Positions 52,404-61,566 are shown, counted from the stretch's first letter. The stretch: DNA of 64,000 nt from CALJFL01 sp964590005 (GCA_964590005.1 CAZPVJ010000175.1:1-64000); one strand, 5' to 3'. The notes: a model not told the origin generated them from the sequence alone. Made by a program: numbers and translations.

Positions 52404-53789
52404 TTAGCTGTAGATGTACTTATCCAGGGTCTGGTGAAAGTGCCGAATTCGGACTTCCTGGTAGTTGGCCAGAACAACCTCACCGGACTGCAGGTTCTGC
52501 ATGCCCTTTTGCACCATCTTGAGGTTGGTCAGATCCTGGTCGAAGACTCTTCCGAGTCCACCTTCCAGGCCCTCGGCCTCTGAGAACAACTGGTCTTTAT
52601 CCAACTTCTGCACCGGGCAATCAGCGGGGCGTTCTTCTCCCTCGGGGTAACGCATAAGCACAATGATTTCCATGGTGCACAGATTGTGGTTATCGCCGTA
52701 GGGCTTCATGCGGTAGGTCAGGTTCGGGTGGAACCCGGCCCAGGGCGCAAAGTTGGGGAACAGCGAGTACAGGATAGAATCCATGATTTCGCTGTGAGTA
52801 CAGAACTCCGCGAGATCGGTCTGGTATTGCTCGGAGTAATGCTTGAAGTAGTAGTCTGCCAACCATTGTCTGGCGGTCATCCCCTCTGGGACCTCAACCG
52901 ATTCACCATCGGTTAGCCACGCTCCGTGTTCCAACCAGTCGTTCACCGTCTTGTCGGGCGTTATGCCCTCCAAATGGGGGCTGACAACACCCATGGGGGA
53001 AATCGTACGACTGACATTGTCGCCCCAGCAATCGTACTGTGAATTGGCATCGCCAAGGTAGGGCATGATCTGCGGGTGCGTCTGCACGGTGTGATAGGAC
53101 TCGATGAACGCTTCCCAGGCCACCTTCCAATTGCATTCAATCACCTTTTCTACGTGCATCACTTTGTACGTATTTTCGGGCTGCCATCGCTTAAAGTGCT
53201 CAGGGATGATTCCCATGTAGCTTTCCAGCGATTCCGCATCGGGGTCCATATTAATGAACACCCAGCCACCCCAAGTCGCTACCTGCACCTGTGGCAGGGT
53301 AAATTCGCCCTTGTCGATGTGAGGGAAATCCCACTCACAGGGGGCTCCCAGGAAATCGCCATCCAGGCTCCAGCGGAAACCATGGAAGGGACACTTGAAT
53401 TCGCGCGCGGTGCCGCTGTCTTTGCGTAATTGTCGGCCACGGTGAAGGCAGGCGTTATGATAACCCTTGATCTCGTCAGATTCGGTGCGCGTTACTACAA
53501 TCGAATAGCGCGTAATGTCATAGACAAAGAAGTCACCCGGCTTGCTGATCTCGCTTTCCCGACAGACAGCCTGCCAGGTGCGACGCCACAGCTTCTCGGC
53601 CTCCAGGTCGTGAAACTCGCGACTCAGGTAACGATCGACCGTCAGGTTATCCGATCCCAGATAGGTGTTGGTGCTCTCACGCAGCGCATCCGGTACCGGA
53701 TTTTCCTCCCGGTCCAGCATATCCTGGTAGGAATCACCGGGGCATCGCGCCGTCAGCTCGTCAGCGCTAAGTTCCTCGCTCTTTCCCAT
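52404..53789 (-). CDS. Rieske non-haem iron oxygenase, alpha subunit
   Basis: The catalytic subunit of a ring-hydroxylating oxygenase, 461 residues. The [2Fe-2S] cluster is held by C114-x-H116 (CLHRG) and C133/H136 (CPFHGFRW). The mononuclear iron site is in AFIESYHTVQTHP with H233 and H238. The C-terminal SRPBCC domain is full length. No beta subunit, ferredoxin or reductase is encoded nearby, so it is either an alpha-only type or borrows partners. It lies between the thiolase-fold gene and an SDR. Confidence 0.92.
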   Translation of the reverse strand: MGKSEELSADELTARCPGDSYQDMLDREENPVPDALRESTNTYLGSDNLTVDRYLSREFHDLEAEKLWRRTWQAVCRESEISKPGDFFVYDITRYSIVVTRTESDEIKGYHNACLHRGRQLRKDSGTAREFKCPFHGFRWSLDGDFLGAPCEWDFPHIDKGEFTLPQVQVATWGGWVFINMDPDAESLESYMGIIPEHFKRWQPENTYKVMHVEKVIECNWKVAWEAFIESYHTVQTHPQIMPYLGDANSQYDCWGDNVSRTISPMGVVSPHLEGITPDKTVNDWLEHGAWLTDGESVEVPEGMTARQWLADYYFKHYSEQYQTDLAEFCTHSEIMDSILYSLFPNFAPWAGFHPNLTYRMKPYGDNHNLCTMEIIVLMRYPEGEERPADCPVQKLDKDQLFSEAEGLEGGLGRVFDQDLTNLKMVQKGMQNLQSGEVVLANYQEVRIRHFHQTLDKYIYS

Positions 53790-53816
53790 GTTCTCTCTCC
53801 TGTGGCGTGCAACGCG

Positions 53817-54959
53817 TCAGCGTTGCAGGATGGTAACCGCGCTAATACCGGGCGCACCGTATACGTGGGTGTAGCCGAGCTTGGGGTCTCCCGGCACCTG
53901 GTGCTCGCCGGCCTGTCCCCGCAGTTGCAATACGTTTTCATAAACCTGGCGCAGGCCCGAGGCACCGATAGGCTCGCCATTGGCGAGGCAACCACCATCA
54001 GTGTTTACCGGCAGGCTACCATCGATACGGGTAGCCCCACTGGCAATCAAGTGCTCCTGCTCGCCGTGCTCGCAAAAACCGTTCTCTGCCATATGCATAA
54101 TCTCGGCCCCGGACTCCGTATCCTGTAACTGGGCGACGTCTATGTCCTTAGGACCCACCCCGGCCATCTCGAAAGCAGCCTTTGAGGCGTCGACGGTGGG
54201 GCCATCAACCTGCTGCAGTGCCTGACTGGGCGCGAACACCTCGAAGGAACCGTAGCGACGGGACTTGAGCACCGCCGACTTCAGGTAAATAGGTGTGTCG
54301 CAATATTCCTTGGCCTTGTCAGCCCGGGATACCACCAACGCCACACCACCCTCACCGGGGGCGCAGAACATGTACTTGGTGAGCGGGTCATTAACCATCA
54401 TGCTCTGCGCAATGTCCTCAGCGCTCACCGGCTCTCTTCGCCAGGCATTGGGGTTCAAAGCGCCATTGGTGAACGCCTTTTCAGCCACCAGGGCCAGTGT
54501 TTCGGATGAAATGTTAAAGTCGTGCATGTATTTCTGTATCTTCATGGCGAAGAACTGGGTGGTTAGCATGAGGCCCACTTCTCCGTACCAGTTGCCAAGG
54601 CCAAGGTCAGCCGGGTTGGCATTGAAGGCGCCGCGGGCATGCTTGTCGAAACCGACCACCAGACCCAGGTCATGCTCGCCGGACTTAATCGCCGCGTAAG
54701 CAGCCATCAGGGAGCTGCCTCCGGTGGCACAGCCATTGGCGACATTAATAAATGGCAGACCAGTCAGGCCTAACTCGTTACCCAGCGCATCAGCATTACC
54801 CGAACTGGCGCTGCCACCAAAAGCGAACTGGATATCGGTCCACTCGATGCCGGCATCTTTCAATGCCTCGCGGGCCGCGTAAGCACCCTGCTGTAAACCG
54901 GAGCGCGAGGGGGTGCGCCCGAAGGGATGAATTCCTATTCCTACTATTGCAACATCCAT
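53817..54959 (-). CDS. Thiolase-fold lipid-transfer (Ltp-like) protein
   Basis: A 380-residue thiolase-superfamily protein of the SCP2/Ltp kind. The first active-site Cys is kept (NGCATGGSSLMAAY, C77), but the GHP motif of true thiolases is GEP here (CLANGEPIGASGLRQVYE), so the catalytic His is missing. This is the pattern of Ltp-type enzymes, which in steroid side-chain breakdown act as retro-aldolases with a DUF35 partner. The DUF35 gene lies three bases upstream. Either aldol cleavage or an unusual thiolytic activity is possible. Confidence 0.87.
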   Translation of the reverse strand: MDVAIVGIGIHPFGRTPSRSGLQQGAYAAREALKDAGIEWTDIQFAFGGSASSGNADALGNELGLTGLPFINVANGCATGGSSLMAAYAAIKSGEHDLGLVVGFDKHARGAFNANPADLGLGNWYGEVGLMLTTQFFAMKIQKYMHDFNISSETLALVAEKAFTNGALNPNAWRREPVSAEDIAQSMMVNDPLTKYMFCAPGEGGVALVVSRADKAKEYCDTPIYLKSAVLKSRRYGSFEVFAPSQALQQVDGPTVDASKAAFEMAGVGPKDIDVAQLQDTESGAEIMHMAENGFCEHGEQEHLIASGATRIDGSLPVNTDGGCLANGEPIGASGLRQVYENVLQLRGQAGEHQVPGDPKLGYTHVYGAPGISAVTILQR

Positions 54960-54962
54960 CGG

Positions 54963-55406
54963 TCAGTCTCCTGTCTCGTTGGCATCAACCGGCTTGAAAA
55001 AGAAGCTGACAACCTCGTCACCATTGTCCTCGGTGCGCCAGGTATCAAATACAACGTCCATCTCCATGCCAATCGATATTTTATCGGGATCACTCTCAGT
55101 GAGGCGACCTTCAACACGCACACCACCAGGAAGTTCCAGGTAGCCGACGCCGTAAGGTTTGAAGGTCTCGGGGGTTTCGTTGCTGTGGTAAGGCGGTTTG
55201 GGCATAAACTGCTGCACGGTCCAGGTCCACAAAGTGCCCCTTCGCGGCAACTCTTCAATGGCTACATTCTCGCTGCTGCAGGCCATGCAGGATTGCGCTG
55301 CGGGAAATGTCGCTATGCCACAGGCCTGGCAACGGCTACCCAGTAAGGCGGGTTCTGCGGCAGGCCAGGTGAACAGGCCCTCGGCTATCGGTATCTGCTG
55401 ACTCAT
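54963..55406 (-). CDS. DUF35/OB-fold zinc-ribbon protein, ChsH2-like partner
   Basis: A 147-residue protein with a rubredoxin-like zinc ribbon (CQAC, then CMAC) followed by an OB fold (LWTWTVQQFMPKPPY, YGVGYLELPGGVRVEGRL). Such DUF35 proteins bind acyl-CoA and form complexes with Ltp-like thiolase-fold enzymes. The ATG at 55406 has GGAG upstream; the frame runs on to 55493, but that part overlaps the carotenoid oxygenase gene. It lies three bases before the Ltp-like gene. Confidence 0.87.
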   Translation of the reverse strand: MSQQIPIAEGLFTWPAAEPALLGSRCQACGIATFPAAQSCMACSSENVAIEELPRRGTLWTWTVQQFMPKPPYHSNETPETFKPYGVGYLELPGGVRVEGRLTESDPDKISIGMEMDVVFDTWRTEDNGDEVVSFFFKPVDANETGD

Positions 55407-55476
55407 TATCGGGCTACTCCGAAAAATCGTGACGGTGCGCCTCCCGGGCGCGGTGTGACCGTGCGGTGCGATTGAC

Positions 55477-56883
55477 TCACAGCTGCAGGCCATTCATCCA
55501 GTTGGCGTGAAACCCGTTGGGCACGCGTGAGGGGATATGCACTTTCGCTGTCGGCCCACTGCTGACGTCACCGGCATTGAGAATCGACAGGTACGCACCC
55601 TCGTCCGGGTTGTACACAAAACACATCAGCCAACCATCTTCCTCGCGGTCGCTGTCGGGGTTGGGTACGTGGATGGGCTCGCCGGCATTGGCTTCCGGGC
55701 CATAATCCCAGAGCGTGGTTTCACCGGTTTCAAAATCAAACTTACCCGTGCAGTTATAACCGTGGGCGTCGCCCCAGTCGTGATTAGAGGACGCGGCAAA
55801 GCCATAGCGGTAATCCTTGCCCATGCGGCGTTCGTCGACCCGCGAAAATTCGCAGAACACATCTGAGAAGCGCTCGTTGGCAACCGCACCCGTGGCCAGG
55901 TCAAGTGTCATCCTGTACATCCTGCGGGGCTGCTTCTCAACGCCAGTGCCCTGGGCCTGGGTAAACGGAATCGAGTTGATCCAGATGTAGTCGATGACAA
56001 TCTGGCCGTCGCGCTCAAAGCCATTACAGAAGTGCCAGCTGAAAAACGCCTCGGTTTCAAACACCCTGTTCTCGCTGTTGCCATCCCTGGGGATTACAAC
56101 AATCCGGGTACCGAGGTCCGGCTCCCACAGGAACGGATCTTCACCCTTCATGGCCTTTTCCATGCTGTGAAACGCGGGAGCATAAAAGATCACAATGTAA
56201 TTCTCGGTGATCTGGAGGTCATGAATGATGCCTTTGCGCTCAAAGGTCACCGGAATAGTCTTCATGTGCTTGCCGGCGGCGTCGAAAATCTGGACCCAGT
56301 AATTGGGACTGTCCCAGCGCTGGGTGCAACTCACCAGCTGGCCGGTGTCCGGGCACACTTTGGGGTGTGCGGTGAGGGCGTCACCCGGTTTTAGCGCACC
56401 GTCGTAATCGTACAATCCCACCGTGGACAAGTCGTTGTTTAGCAAGTGCGGAAACCCACCCTCCCACATGGCGAACAGCTTTTCGCCGTGATAAATCACG
56501 TTGGTATTGGCGGTGTTGCGAACAGGATGGGGCTCGCCACCGGCATCGATCACTTCCTGGGGTACTTCCAGTAGCTTGCCCACGCTGCCGTAAATAGTCC
56601 GGTTGAACTGCCTCTCCGTCTTCAGGTGACTGGTTTCTACCCAGCGGTTCTTGTACTGCACATGCCCGTCTTTGAAATACACCGCGTGCACCATGCCATC
56701 CCCGTCCAGCGGGTAGACATAGTGATTGGGCTGAAATGCAACATTGGCACCGTCGCGCATGAACGCGCCGGTGAGCGAGGCCGGTATCTCACCCTCGACT
56801 CGCAGCTCAGTTTCATCAAAATCCCGCTCTTCGGTTACGGGGGCATAGTTTCCCTGAAGGTAGGGAAAGGCACTCAAATCCAT
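55477..56883 (-). CDS. Carotenoid/stilbene-cleaving oxygenase (CCD family)
   Basis: A seven-bladed propeller iron oxygenase of 468 residues that cleaves a C=C bond with O2. The four iron-ligand His are present: H173 (TAHPKV), H221 (GIIHDLQ), H284 (FSWHFCN) and H459 (NGFHANW). The N-terminal FMRDGANVAFQPN and DGDGMVHAVYF are also typical. Relatives act on apocarotenoids, lignostilbenes or isoeugenol; which applies is unknown. It is the first gene of the seven-gene minus-strand operon, so cleavage probably opens the pathway. Confidence 0.92.
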   Translation of the reverse strand: MDLSAFPYLQGNYAPVTEERDFDETELRVEGEIPASLTGAFMRDGANVAFQPNHYVYPLDGDGMVHAVYFKDGHVQYKNRWVETSHLKTERQFNRTIYGSVGKLLEVPQEVIDAGGEPHPVRNTANTNVIYHGEKLFAMWEGGFPHLLNNDLSTVGLYDYDGALKPGDALTAHPKVCPDTGQLVSCTQRWDSPNYWVQIFDAAGKHMKTIPVTFERKGIIHDLQITENYIVIFYAPAFHSMEKAMKGEDPFLWEPDLGTRIVVIPRDGNSENRVFETEAFFSWHFCNGFERDGQIVIDYIWINSIPFTQAQGTGVEKQPRRMYRMTLDLATGAVANERFSDVFCEFSRVDERRMGKDYRYGFAASSNHDWGDAHGYNCTGKFDFETGETTLWDYGPEANAGEPIHVPNPDSDREEDGWLMCFVYNPDEGAYLSILNAGDVSSGPTAKVHIPSRVPNGFHANWMNGLQL

Positions 56884-56949
56884 CGAACACTCACCTCTTA
56901 TAATCGAGCCCGCCAGAGCGCGGACTGCCGGCTTTTTAATCAGTGCTGA

Positions 56950-56991
56950 ATACTAGCAGCATGCCCAATATAAAAACAGTCTCGTCTGTTT
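56950..56991 (-). promoter_or_regulatory. Promoter/operator of the carotenoid oxygenase operon
   Basis: On the minus strand the dyad AAACAG-N6-CTGTTT (56974-56991) supplies a CTGTTT -35 (56974-56979), followed after 18 bases by TAGTAT (56950-56955), about 66 bases before the start codon. Sequence and layout resemble the elements at 57045 and 61625. Confidence 0.45.
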
Positions 56992-57044
56992 ATTTTAGTG
57001 GGACGCCAGCGGGAATTTCCGAGGGCCAAACACGGGTCCTGACT

Positions 57045-57093
57045 AAAAAAGCAGTCAACCCTGATTGTTTCGGGCTACTCGATCTGCTACCTT
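57045..57093 (+). promoter_or_regulatory. Promoter/operator of the ABM-molybdoenzyme-TetR operon
   Basis: CAGT, four bases, CCTGATTGTTT (57052-57070), then GG: the TTGTTT inside it serves as -35, and TACCTT (57088-57093) lies 17 bases on, 44 bases before the ABM gene start. The 19-base core recurs in the same place relative to the acyl-CoA dehydrogenase promoter at 61625. Confidence 0.5.
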
Positions 57094-57137
57094 GCAAGAT
57101 CACGCATATTTCATGTACCAGCTGGCAGGAACACCCT

Positions 57138-57482
57138 ATGACCATTCTCGTTGCGGGCACCGTAGAACTTCCCGCTGACACCCGTGAACAGGCACTCGCC
57201 GAGGCCGCCTCGCTGATGGAAGAGACGCTCACCCAGCCCGGGTGTAAGCACTATGTCTGGAGCGCAGACCCCACTTCCGACACCCGCGTTTATGTCTATG
57301 AGGAATGGGCGTCAACCGAAGAGTTCGCCAGCCATCTCGCCGGCGAGTACTACGCGCGAATGTTTGGCCTGATGGGGAAGTACGGCGTCACCAATGCCGT
57401 GGTAAACAAGTACAGAATCGACCTGGAAGAACCCGTGTACGACCCGGAAGGTCGTCCCCGGGCAGACTTCTTTTCAGGCTGA
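57138..57482 (+). CDS. Antibiotic biosynthesis monooxygenase (ABM)-domain protein
   Basis: A 114-residue ferredoxin-like-fold protein of the ABM family. The pattern ILVAGTVELPADTREQALAEAASLM, CKHYVWSADP and YVYEEWASTEEFASHL is typical. Members include cofactor-free quinone-forming monooxygenases, but many have no proven reaction. The start at 57138 gives the standard N-terminus; the frame runs upstream into the promoter. It lies 55 bases before the molybdoenzyme gene and is the first gene of that operon. Confidence 0.82.
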   Translation: MTILVAGTVELPADTREQALAEAASLMEETLTQPGCKHYVWSADPTSDTRVYVYEEWASTEEFASHLAGEYYARMFGLMGKYGVTNAVVNKYRIDLEEPVYDPEGRPRADFFSG

Positions 57483-57537
57483 ATTTGCCTAACACAGAAT
57501 GCGGTAAATACCGCAACAGCATGAGACTGTAACCGCC

Positions 57538-59703
57538 ATGGCAACCCAAACAATAAAAACCTACTGCCGTTTCTGCCATGCCTACTGCCCGATGGAGGCG
57601 GAGGTTGAAAACAACCGACTGCTCTCGGTTAAGCCGGACACGGATAACGAACTGTATGGCGGCTACACCTGCGTCAAGGGTAGACAGCTGCCCGAGCAAC
57701 AGTACCACCCGGATCGCATTCTCACCTCGCTGAGGAAGAACCCGGACGGCAGCCGCAGCGAGATCGGTAGCGCGCAGGCGCTGGATGAGATCGCTGACAA
57801 ATTACGCGAGATTCGCGACAAGTATGGACCCAGGGCGATTGCCAGTTACAACGGCACGGTTTCGTACCAGAATTCCGCCACCCACCCTGTTGCCAAGGCC
57901 TGGCACGAGGCGTTGGGCTCGCCCTCCTACTACACCAGTATCACTATTGACCAGCCAGCCAAGGTTGGTATCGGCGCGGCACGCATGGGTTTCTGGGGTG
58001 CCGGCAACCATACCTGGACCGACTGTGATGTCTCGCTCATTATTGGCAGCAATACCCTGGTCTCCCACTTTTCGATGCCCGGATCCATCCCGGCCTTCAG
58101 TCCCGCCAACGCCTTGCGCGAGGGCAAAAAGCGCGGGACCAAGGTTATTTGCGTCGACCCGCGTCGCTCCGAAGTAGCCGCGCGTTCAGACTTGCACCTT
58201 CAAATCAAGCCCGGGCAGGACGCGGTGCTGCTGGCGGGTATGATCCATATTATTCTCGATGAAAACCTGCACGACGCTGAGTTTTGCGCGCAACATATCG
58301 CGAATCTGGACACCCTGAAGGCCAACCTGGAGCGTTTTACTCCGGACTACGTGGCACAGCGCACCGATCTGGACAAAGAGGACATCCTGGCGGCAGCCAG
58401 GCTGTTTGCCGCTGGCCCGCGGGGCACGGCCAGTACCGGTACCGGGCCTGAAATGGGGCCCCATCCCAACCTGATCCAGCACCTGGTGCAGACCATCAAT
58501 GCCGTCTGTGGACATCACTACCGCGCTGGAGAAACCGTGCGTAACGCTGGCGTTCTGTCCCCGCTCACTCCCCGCATGGCCCAGGCCATTCCGCCCAACC
58601 CTGAGTGGCTGGATGGGGTGCGCAGCCGTGTTTCGGATGACGTCGGCGAGGTGACAGTGCTGACTGCTAACGGCCCCATGAAAGAAATGCCCACGGCGAT
58701 TCTCGCGGATGAAATTCTCATGGAGGGCGAGGGCCAGATCAAAGCCCTGATTTGTGTCGGCGGTAATCCATTGTTGGCCTGGCCGGGACAGAAGAAAGCC
58801 TACGAAGCGCTGAAAAACCTGGACCTTCTGGTATGCATTGACTACAAGCTCGCGGCAACGGCGGAACTGGCTGATTACGTTATTGGCGCCAAGCTATGCC
58901 TTGAGCGCGATGATCTCACGGTCCTGACCGACATCTGGTATGAACAACCCTACGCCCATTACACCAGGGCGGTGTTGGAGGCCGAGGACGATGTCATTGA
59001 AGAGTGGGAACTGTTCTGGGAACTGGGCAAGCGTCTGGACCTCCAGATGAGCATCGACCAGAAGTACCCGCTCGATATGGAGAATAAGCCGAGCAAGTAC
59101 GACGTGCTATCAAAAATGACCACGGGCTCCCGGGTACCCATAGAGGAGATTTATGCCCGCGACGGTGGCCATATCTACGACGTGCCAGACGTCATCGCCG
59201 TGGAGGCAGACCCGGCCACCGCTGGCCGCATGGATTTGTTCCCCGACGGCCTGGCGGAAGAACTGGCCGCCGCTGCCAGCGATGCAGATGCGAGCCTGGT
59301 GCAGAAAGACGATTATCCGTACGTCCTCATCAGCAGAAGGATGAAGAATACGTTTAACTCCACCGGACCGGAGCTTAGCTTTCTCGCCGCCAAGGGAACG
59401 ACCAATCCCGCCTACATCAACCCCGCGGACCTCGCCGAGTTGGGCGTGGAGGACAGCGACATCGTCAATATCCGATCGGCCTGGGGCGAGATACCGGCGG
59501 TGGTCCAGGGCAGCCCGGACATCAAGCGCGGGGTGATTTCCATGGCGCACAGCTGGGGTGGAGCACCGGACGGTTCGACCGACGATAAAGTACGGGAGAT
59601 TGGCGCCAACACCAATCGCCTGATTAACAATCGTGCCAACGCCGAAAAATACAGCGGCATGGCACGCCAGAGCACCATACCGGTGTCCATCACAAAACTT
59701 TGA
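57538..59703 (+). CDS. Molybdopterin oxidoreductase with N-terminal [4Fe-4S] cluster
   Basis: A 721-residue member of the DMSO-reductase superfamily. The N-terminal cluster is bound by C10, C13, C17 and C45 (CRFCHAYC, then YTCVKG). Molybdopterin-binding domains follow, with VICVDPRRSEVAARSDLHLQI, TGTGPEMGPHPN, CVGGNPLLAWPG and the C-terminal NPAYINPADLAELG domain. There is no Tat signal, so it is cytoplasmic. No electron-transfer subunit is adjacent. The substrate is unknown; relatives include formate dehydrogenase-like and catabolic hydroxylating enzymes. Confidence 0.9.
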   Translation: MATQTIKTYCRFCHAYCPMEAEVENNRLLSVKPDTDNELYGGYTCVKGRQLPEQQYHPDRILTSLRKNPDGSRSEIGSAQALDEIADKLREIRDKYGPRAIASYNGTVSYQNSATHPVAKAWHEALGSPSYYTSITIDQPAKVGIGAARMGFWGAGNHTWTDCDVSLIIGSNTLVSHFSMPGSIPAFSPANALREGKKRGTKVICVDPRRSEVAARSDLHLQIKPGQDAVLLAGMIHIILDENLHDAEFCAQHIANLDTLKANLERFTPDYVAQRTDLDKEDILAAARLFAAGPRGTASTGTGPEMGPHPNLIQHLVQTINAVCGHHYRAGETVRNAGVLSPLTPRMAQAIPPNPEWLDGVRSRVSDDVGEVTVLTANGPMKEMPTAILADEILMEGEGQIKALICVGGNPLLAWPGQKKAYEALKNLDLLVCIDYKLAATAELADYVIGAKLCLERDDLTVLTDIWYEQPYAHYTRAVLEAEDDVIEEWELFWELGKRLDLQMSIDQKYPLDMENKPSKYDVLSKMTTGSRVPIEEIYARDGGHIYDVPDVIAVEADPATAGRMDLFPDGLAEELAAAASDADASLVQKDDYPYVLISRRMKNTFNSTGPELSFLAAKGTTNPAYINPADLAELGVEDSDIVNIRSAWGEIPAVVQGSPDIKRGVISMAHSWGGAPDGSTDDKVREIGANTNRLINNRANAEKYSGMARQSTIPVSITKL

Positions 59704-59718
59704 CAGGTCGGAGCTACC

Positions 59719-60405
59719 ATGTCCTCTAAAAAGCCCGCAGAGACTGGCGAAACTACCGGGGAAATCAGTTGGCAGGCGCAAAAGAGCGCCATGACCCGCG
59801 ACCGGATCCTTGATGCCGCGATAAGCTGCTTTATCGAGGAAGGCTATAACAAAATGACCACGGCCAAGGTCGCCAGCAACGCCGGGGTATCACGCGGTGC
59901 CATGCTGCACCACTTCCCTTCCAAGACGGAACTGATTCAGGCCACGGTGGAGTATCTACACCAGAAACTCCTGGACGATTACACTAACCGCGTCAACAGG
60001 ATTGAAATCACTGATGAGGGCCATGCGCGCCGACGAGCAGGCCTGGACGCCTACTGGGATTACCTGACCGGAGACCTCGCTAACGCCTATCATGAGTTGT
60101 GTGTAGCGGGTAGAACCGATCCCGAACTGAAGGATATCCTGAAAGACTCAAGCAATCGATTTGATGAGCATGTCCAGGAGACCAATGCGCGGCTGTTTTC
60201 AGAGTGGGCCGACACCGGCGACCGATTCCTGCTGGCAATGGATGTCACCCGGTTCATGATGGAAGGCATGGCGCTTGGCCAGCTCACGATAGACCGGAGC
60301 AAGCGTATTCCAATGATGCTGGATTACCTCGCCGATCGACTCGACGAAATTTTCGACGATGCCGGCGACTCCAGCGCGATCGCCCGGCACGCGGGCAAAC
60401 GCTAG
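59719..60405 (+). CDS. TetR/AcrR family transcriptional regulator
   Basis: A 228-residue TetR protein. The helix-turn-helix reads RILDAAISCFIEEGYNKMTTAKVASNAGVSRGAMLHHF, continued by SKTELIQATVEYL (each typical). It lies 15 bases after the molybdoenzyme, so it is in that operon and probably controls its own promoter at 57045 and the similar elements at 56950 and 61625. A CoA thioester or pathway intermediate is a likely ligand, which is inference. Confidence 0.9.
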   Translation: MSSKKPAETGETTGEISWQAQKSAMTRDRILDAAISCFIEEGYNKMTTAKVASNAGVSRGAMLHHFPSKTELIQATVEYLHQKLLDDYTNRVNRIEITDEGHARRRAGLDAYWDYLTGDLANAYHELCVAGRTDPELKDILKDSSNRFDEHVQETNARLFSEWADTGDRFLLAMDVTRFMMEGMALGQLTIDRSKRIPMMLDYLADRLDEIFDDAGDSSAIARHAGKR

Positions 60406-60417
60406 AACACCTAAAAT

Positions 60418-61566
60418 TCAGCCAGTTGCAGCAGCGGGCGCGGCGGTAGTCAGCGCCATATAACGCTGCAGATAGTAATCCTCATCGCCGTAAAGTCTGG
60501 CGAGCAGGTGCAGGCGTTTGAAGTAGTGGCTTACCGCCAACTCATCAGTCATGCCGATTCCACCGTGCAACTGGATCGCCTGCTGGGATACAAAACGACT
60601 GGCTTCGGCCAGCTTGACCTTGAGTGCTGAACAGGCTGCCGGTGTTTCCGCCGATCCCTCGACCATCGCGATAACCGCGTTGTACAGCAGCGAACGCAGC
60701 TCCTCCACTTTCATATACATATCCGCCATACGGTGCTGCAGCGCCTGGAACTTGCCGATAGGCTGACCGAACTGTTCGCGGGTACGGGTATACTCGACGG
60801 TGTCATCCAGTAGTACCTGCATGGCGCCAAGGGCTTCTGCCGACATCGCCACAATCGACTCGTCTATCACCTGCTCCATAAGGGAAACACCCTGCCCCGC
60901 CCTACCCAGCAAAGCATCGCCGGCGAGTGCCACGTTATCAAAAGCAATATCGGCGCCCAGGCTGCCGTCAATCAGCTGCACCGGAGTGCGACTGACGCCA
61001 GCGTCTGTCGCATCAACCACGTAGAGGGAGACGGCATCTCCCGCCGCAGCGTCGCGCGCGCTTACGATCAGGTAATCGGCACACTGGCCGTTGAGTACCG
61101 CGCGTTTCTCGCCACTGAGCTGTACACCGCCATCGCGCTCAGTCGCGGTACTGGCCACGGCACCCAGGTTATAACCTCCGGTAGCCTCGGCAAAGGCAAA
61201 AGCCCACTGGGAGCTGCCATCAATGATTCCCGGAATAAACTGTTGCTGTTGCTCGGGGGATCCGCCATGACGAAGAAAACCGCCCGCGGTCACTACTGTG
61301 GTCAGGTATGGCTCGCGCATCAGTCCACGGCCCAGGGCTTCGCAAACCACCATGATGTCCAGGGCGTTACCGCCGATGCCGCCCTGCTCTTCGTTGAAGG
61401 GGACACACAACCAACCCAGCTCCGCATACTGCTGCCAGACAGCTGCATCAAACCCCAGTTCGCTCTGGGCAAGCCCGCGGTGGCGCTCCACGTCGCTGAC
61501 ATCCGCCACCAGTCGCGCAACACTGTCGCGCAACAGACCCTGTTCTTCCGAAAGTGAAAAGTCCAC
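60418..61566 (-). CDS. Acyl-CoA dehydrogenase, PimD-like small subunit type
   Basis: A 382-residue FAD flavoprotein. The start FSLSEEQGLLRDSVARLVAD, the middle FAFAEATGGYNLGAVAS, and the C-terminal LHGGIGMTDELAVSHYFKRL are as in acyl-CoA dehydrogenases. The usual catalytic Glu motif near the end (YEG) reads LYGDEDYYLQR, as in the small subunit of pimeloyl-CoA dehydrogenase (PimD) and steroid-pathway FadE partners. No large subunit is adjacent. It is divergent from the SDR/DLH pair and has a promoter with the shared element. Confidence 0.87.
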   Translation of the reverse strand: MDFSLSEEQGLLRDSVARLVADVSDVERHRGLAQSELGFDAAVWQQYAELGWLCVPFNEEQGGIGGNALDIMVVCEALGRGLMREPYLTTVVTAGGFLRHGGSPEQQQQFIPGIIDGSSQWAFAFAEATGGYNLGAVASTATERDGGVQLSGEKRAVLNGQCADYLIVSARDAAAGDAVSLYVVDATDAGVSRTPVQLIDGSLGADIAFDNVALAGDALLGRAGQGVSLMEQVIDESIVAMSAEALGAMQVLLDDTVEYTRTREQFGQPIGKFQALQHRMADMYMKVEELRSLLYNAVIAMVEGSAETPAACSALKVKLAEASRFVSQQAIQLHGGIGMTDELAVSHYFKRLHLLARLYGDEDYYLQRYMALTTAAPAAATG

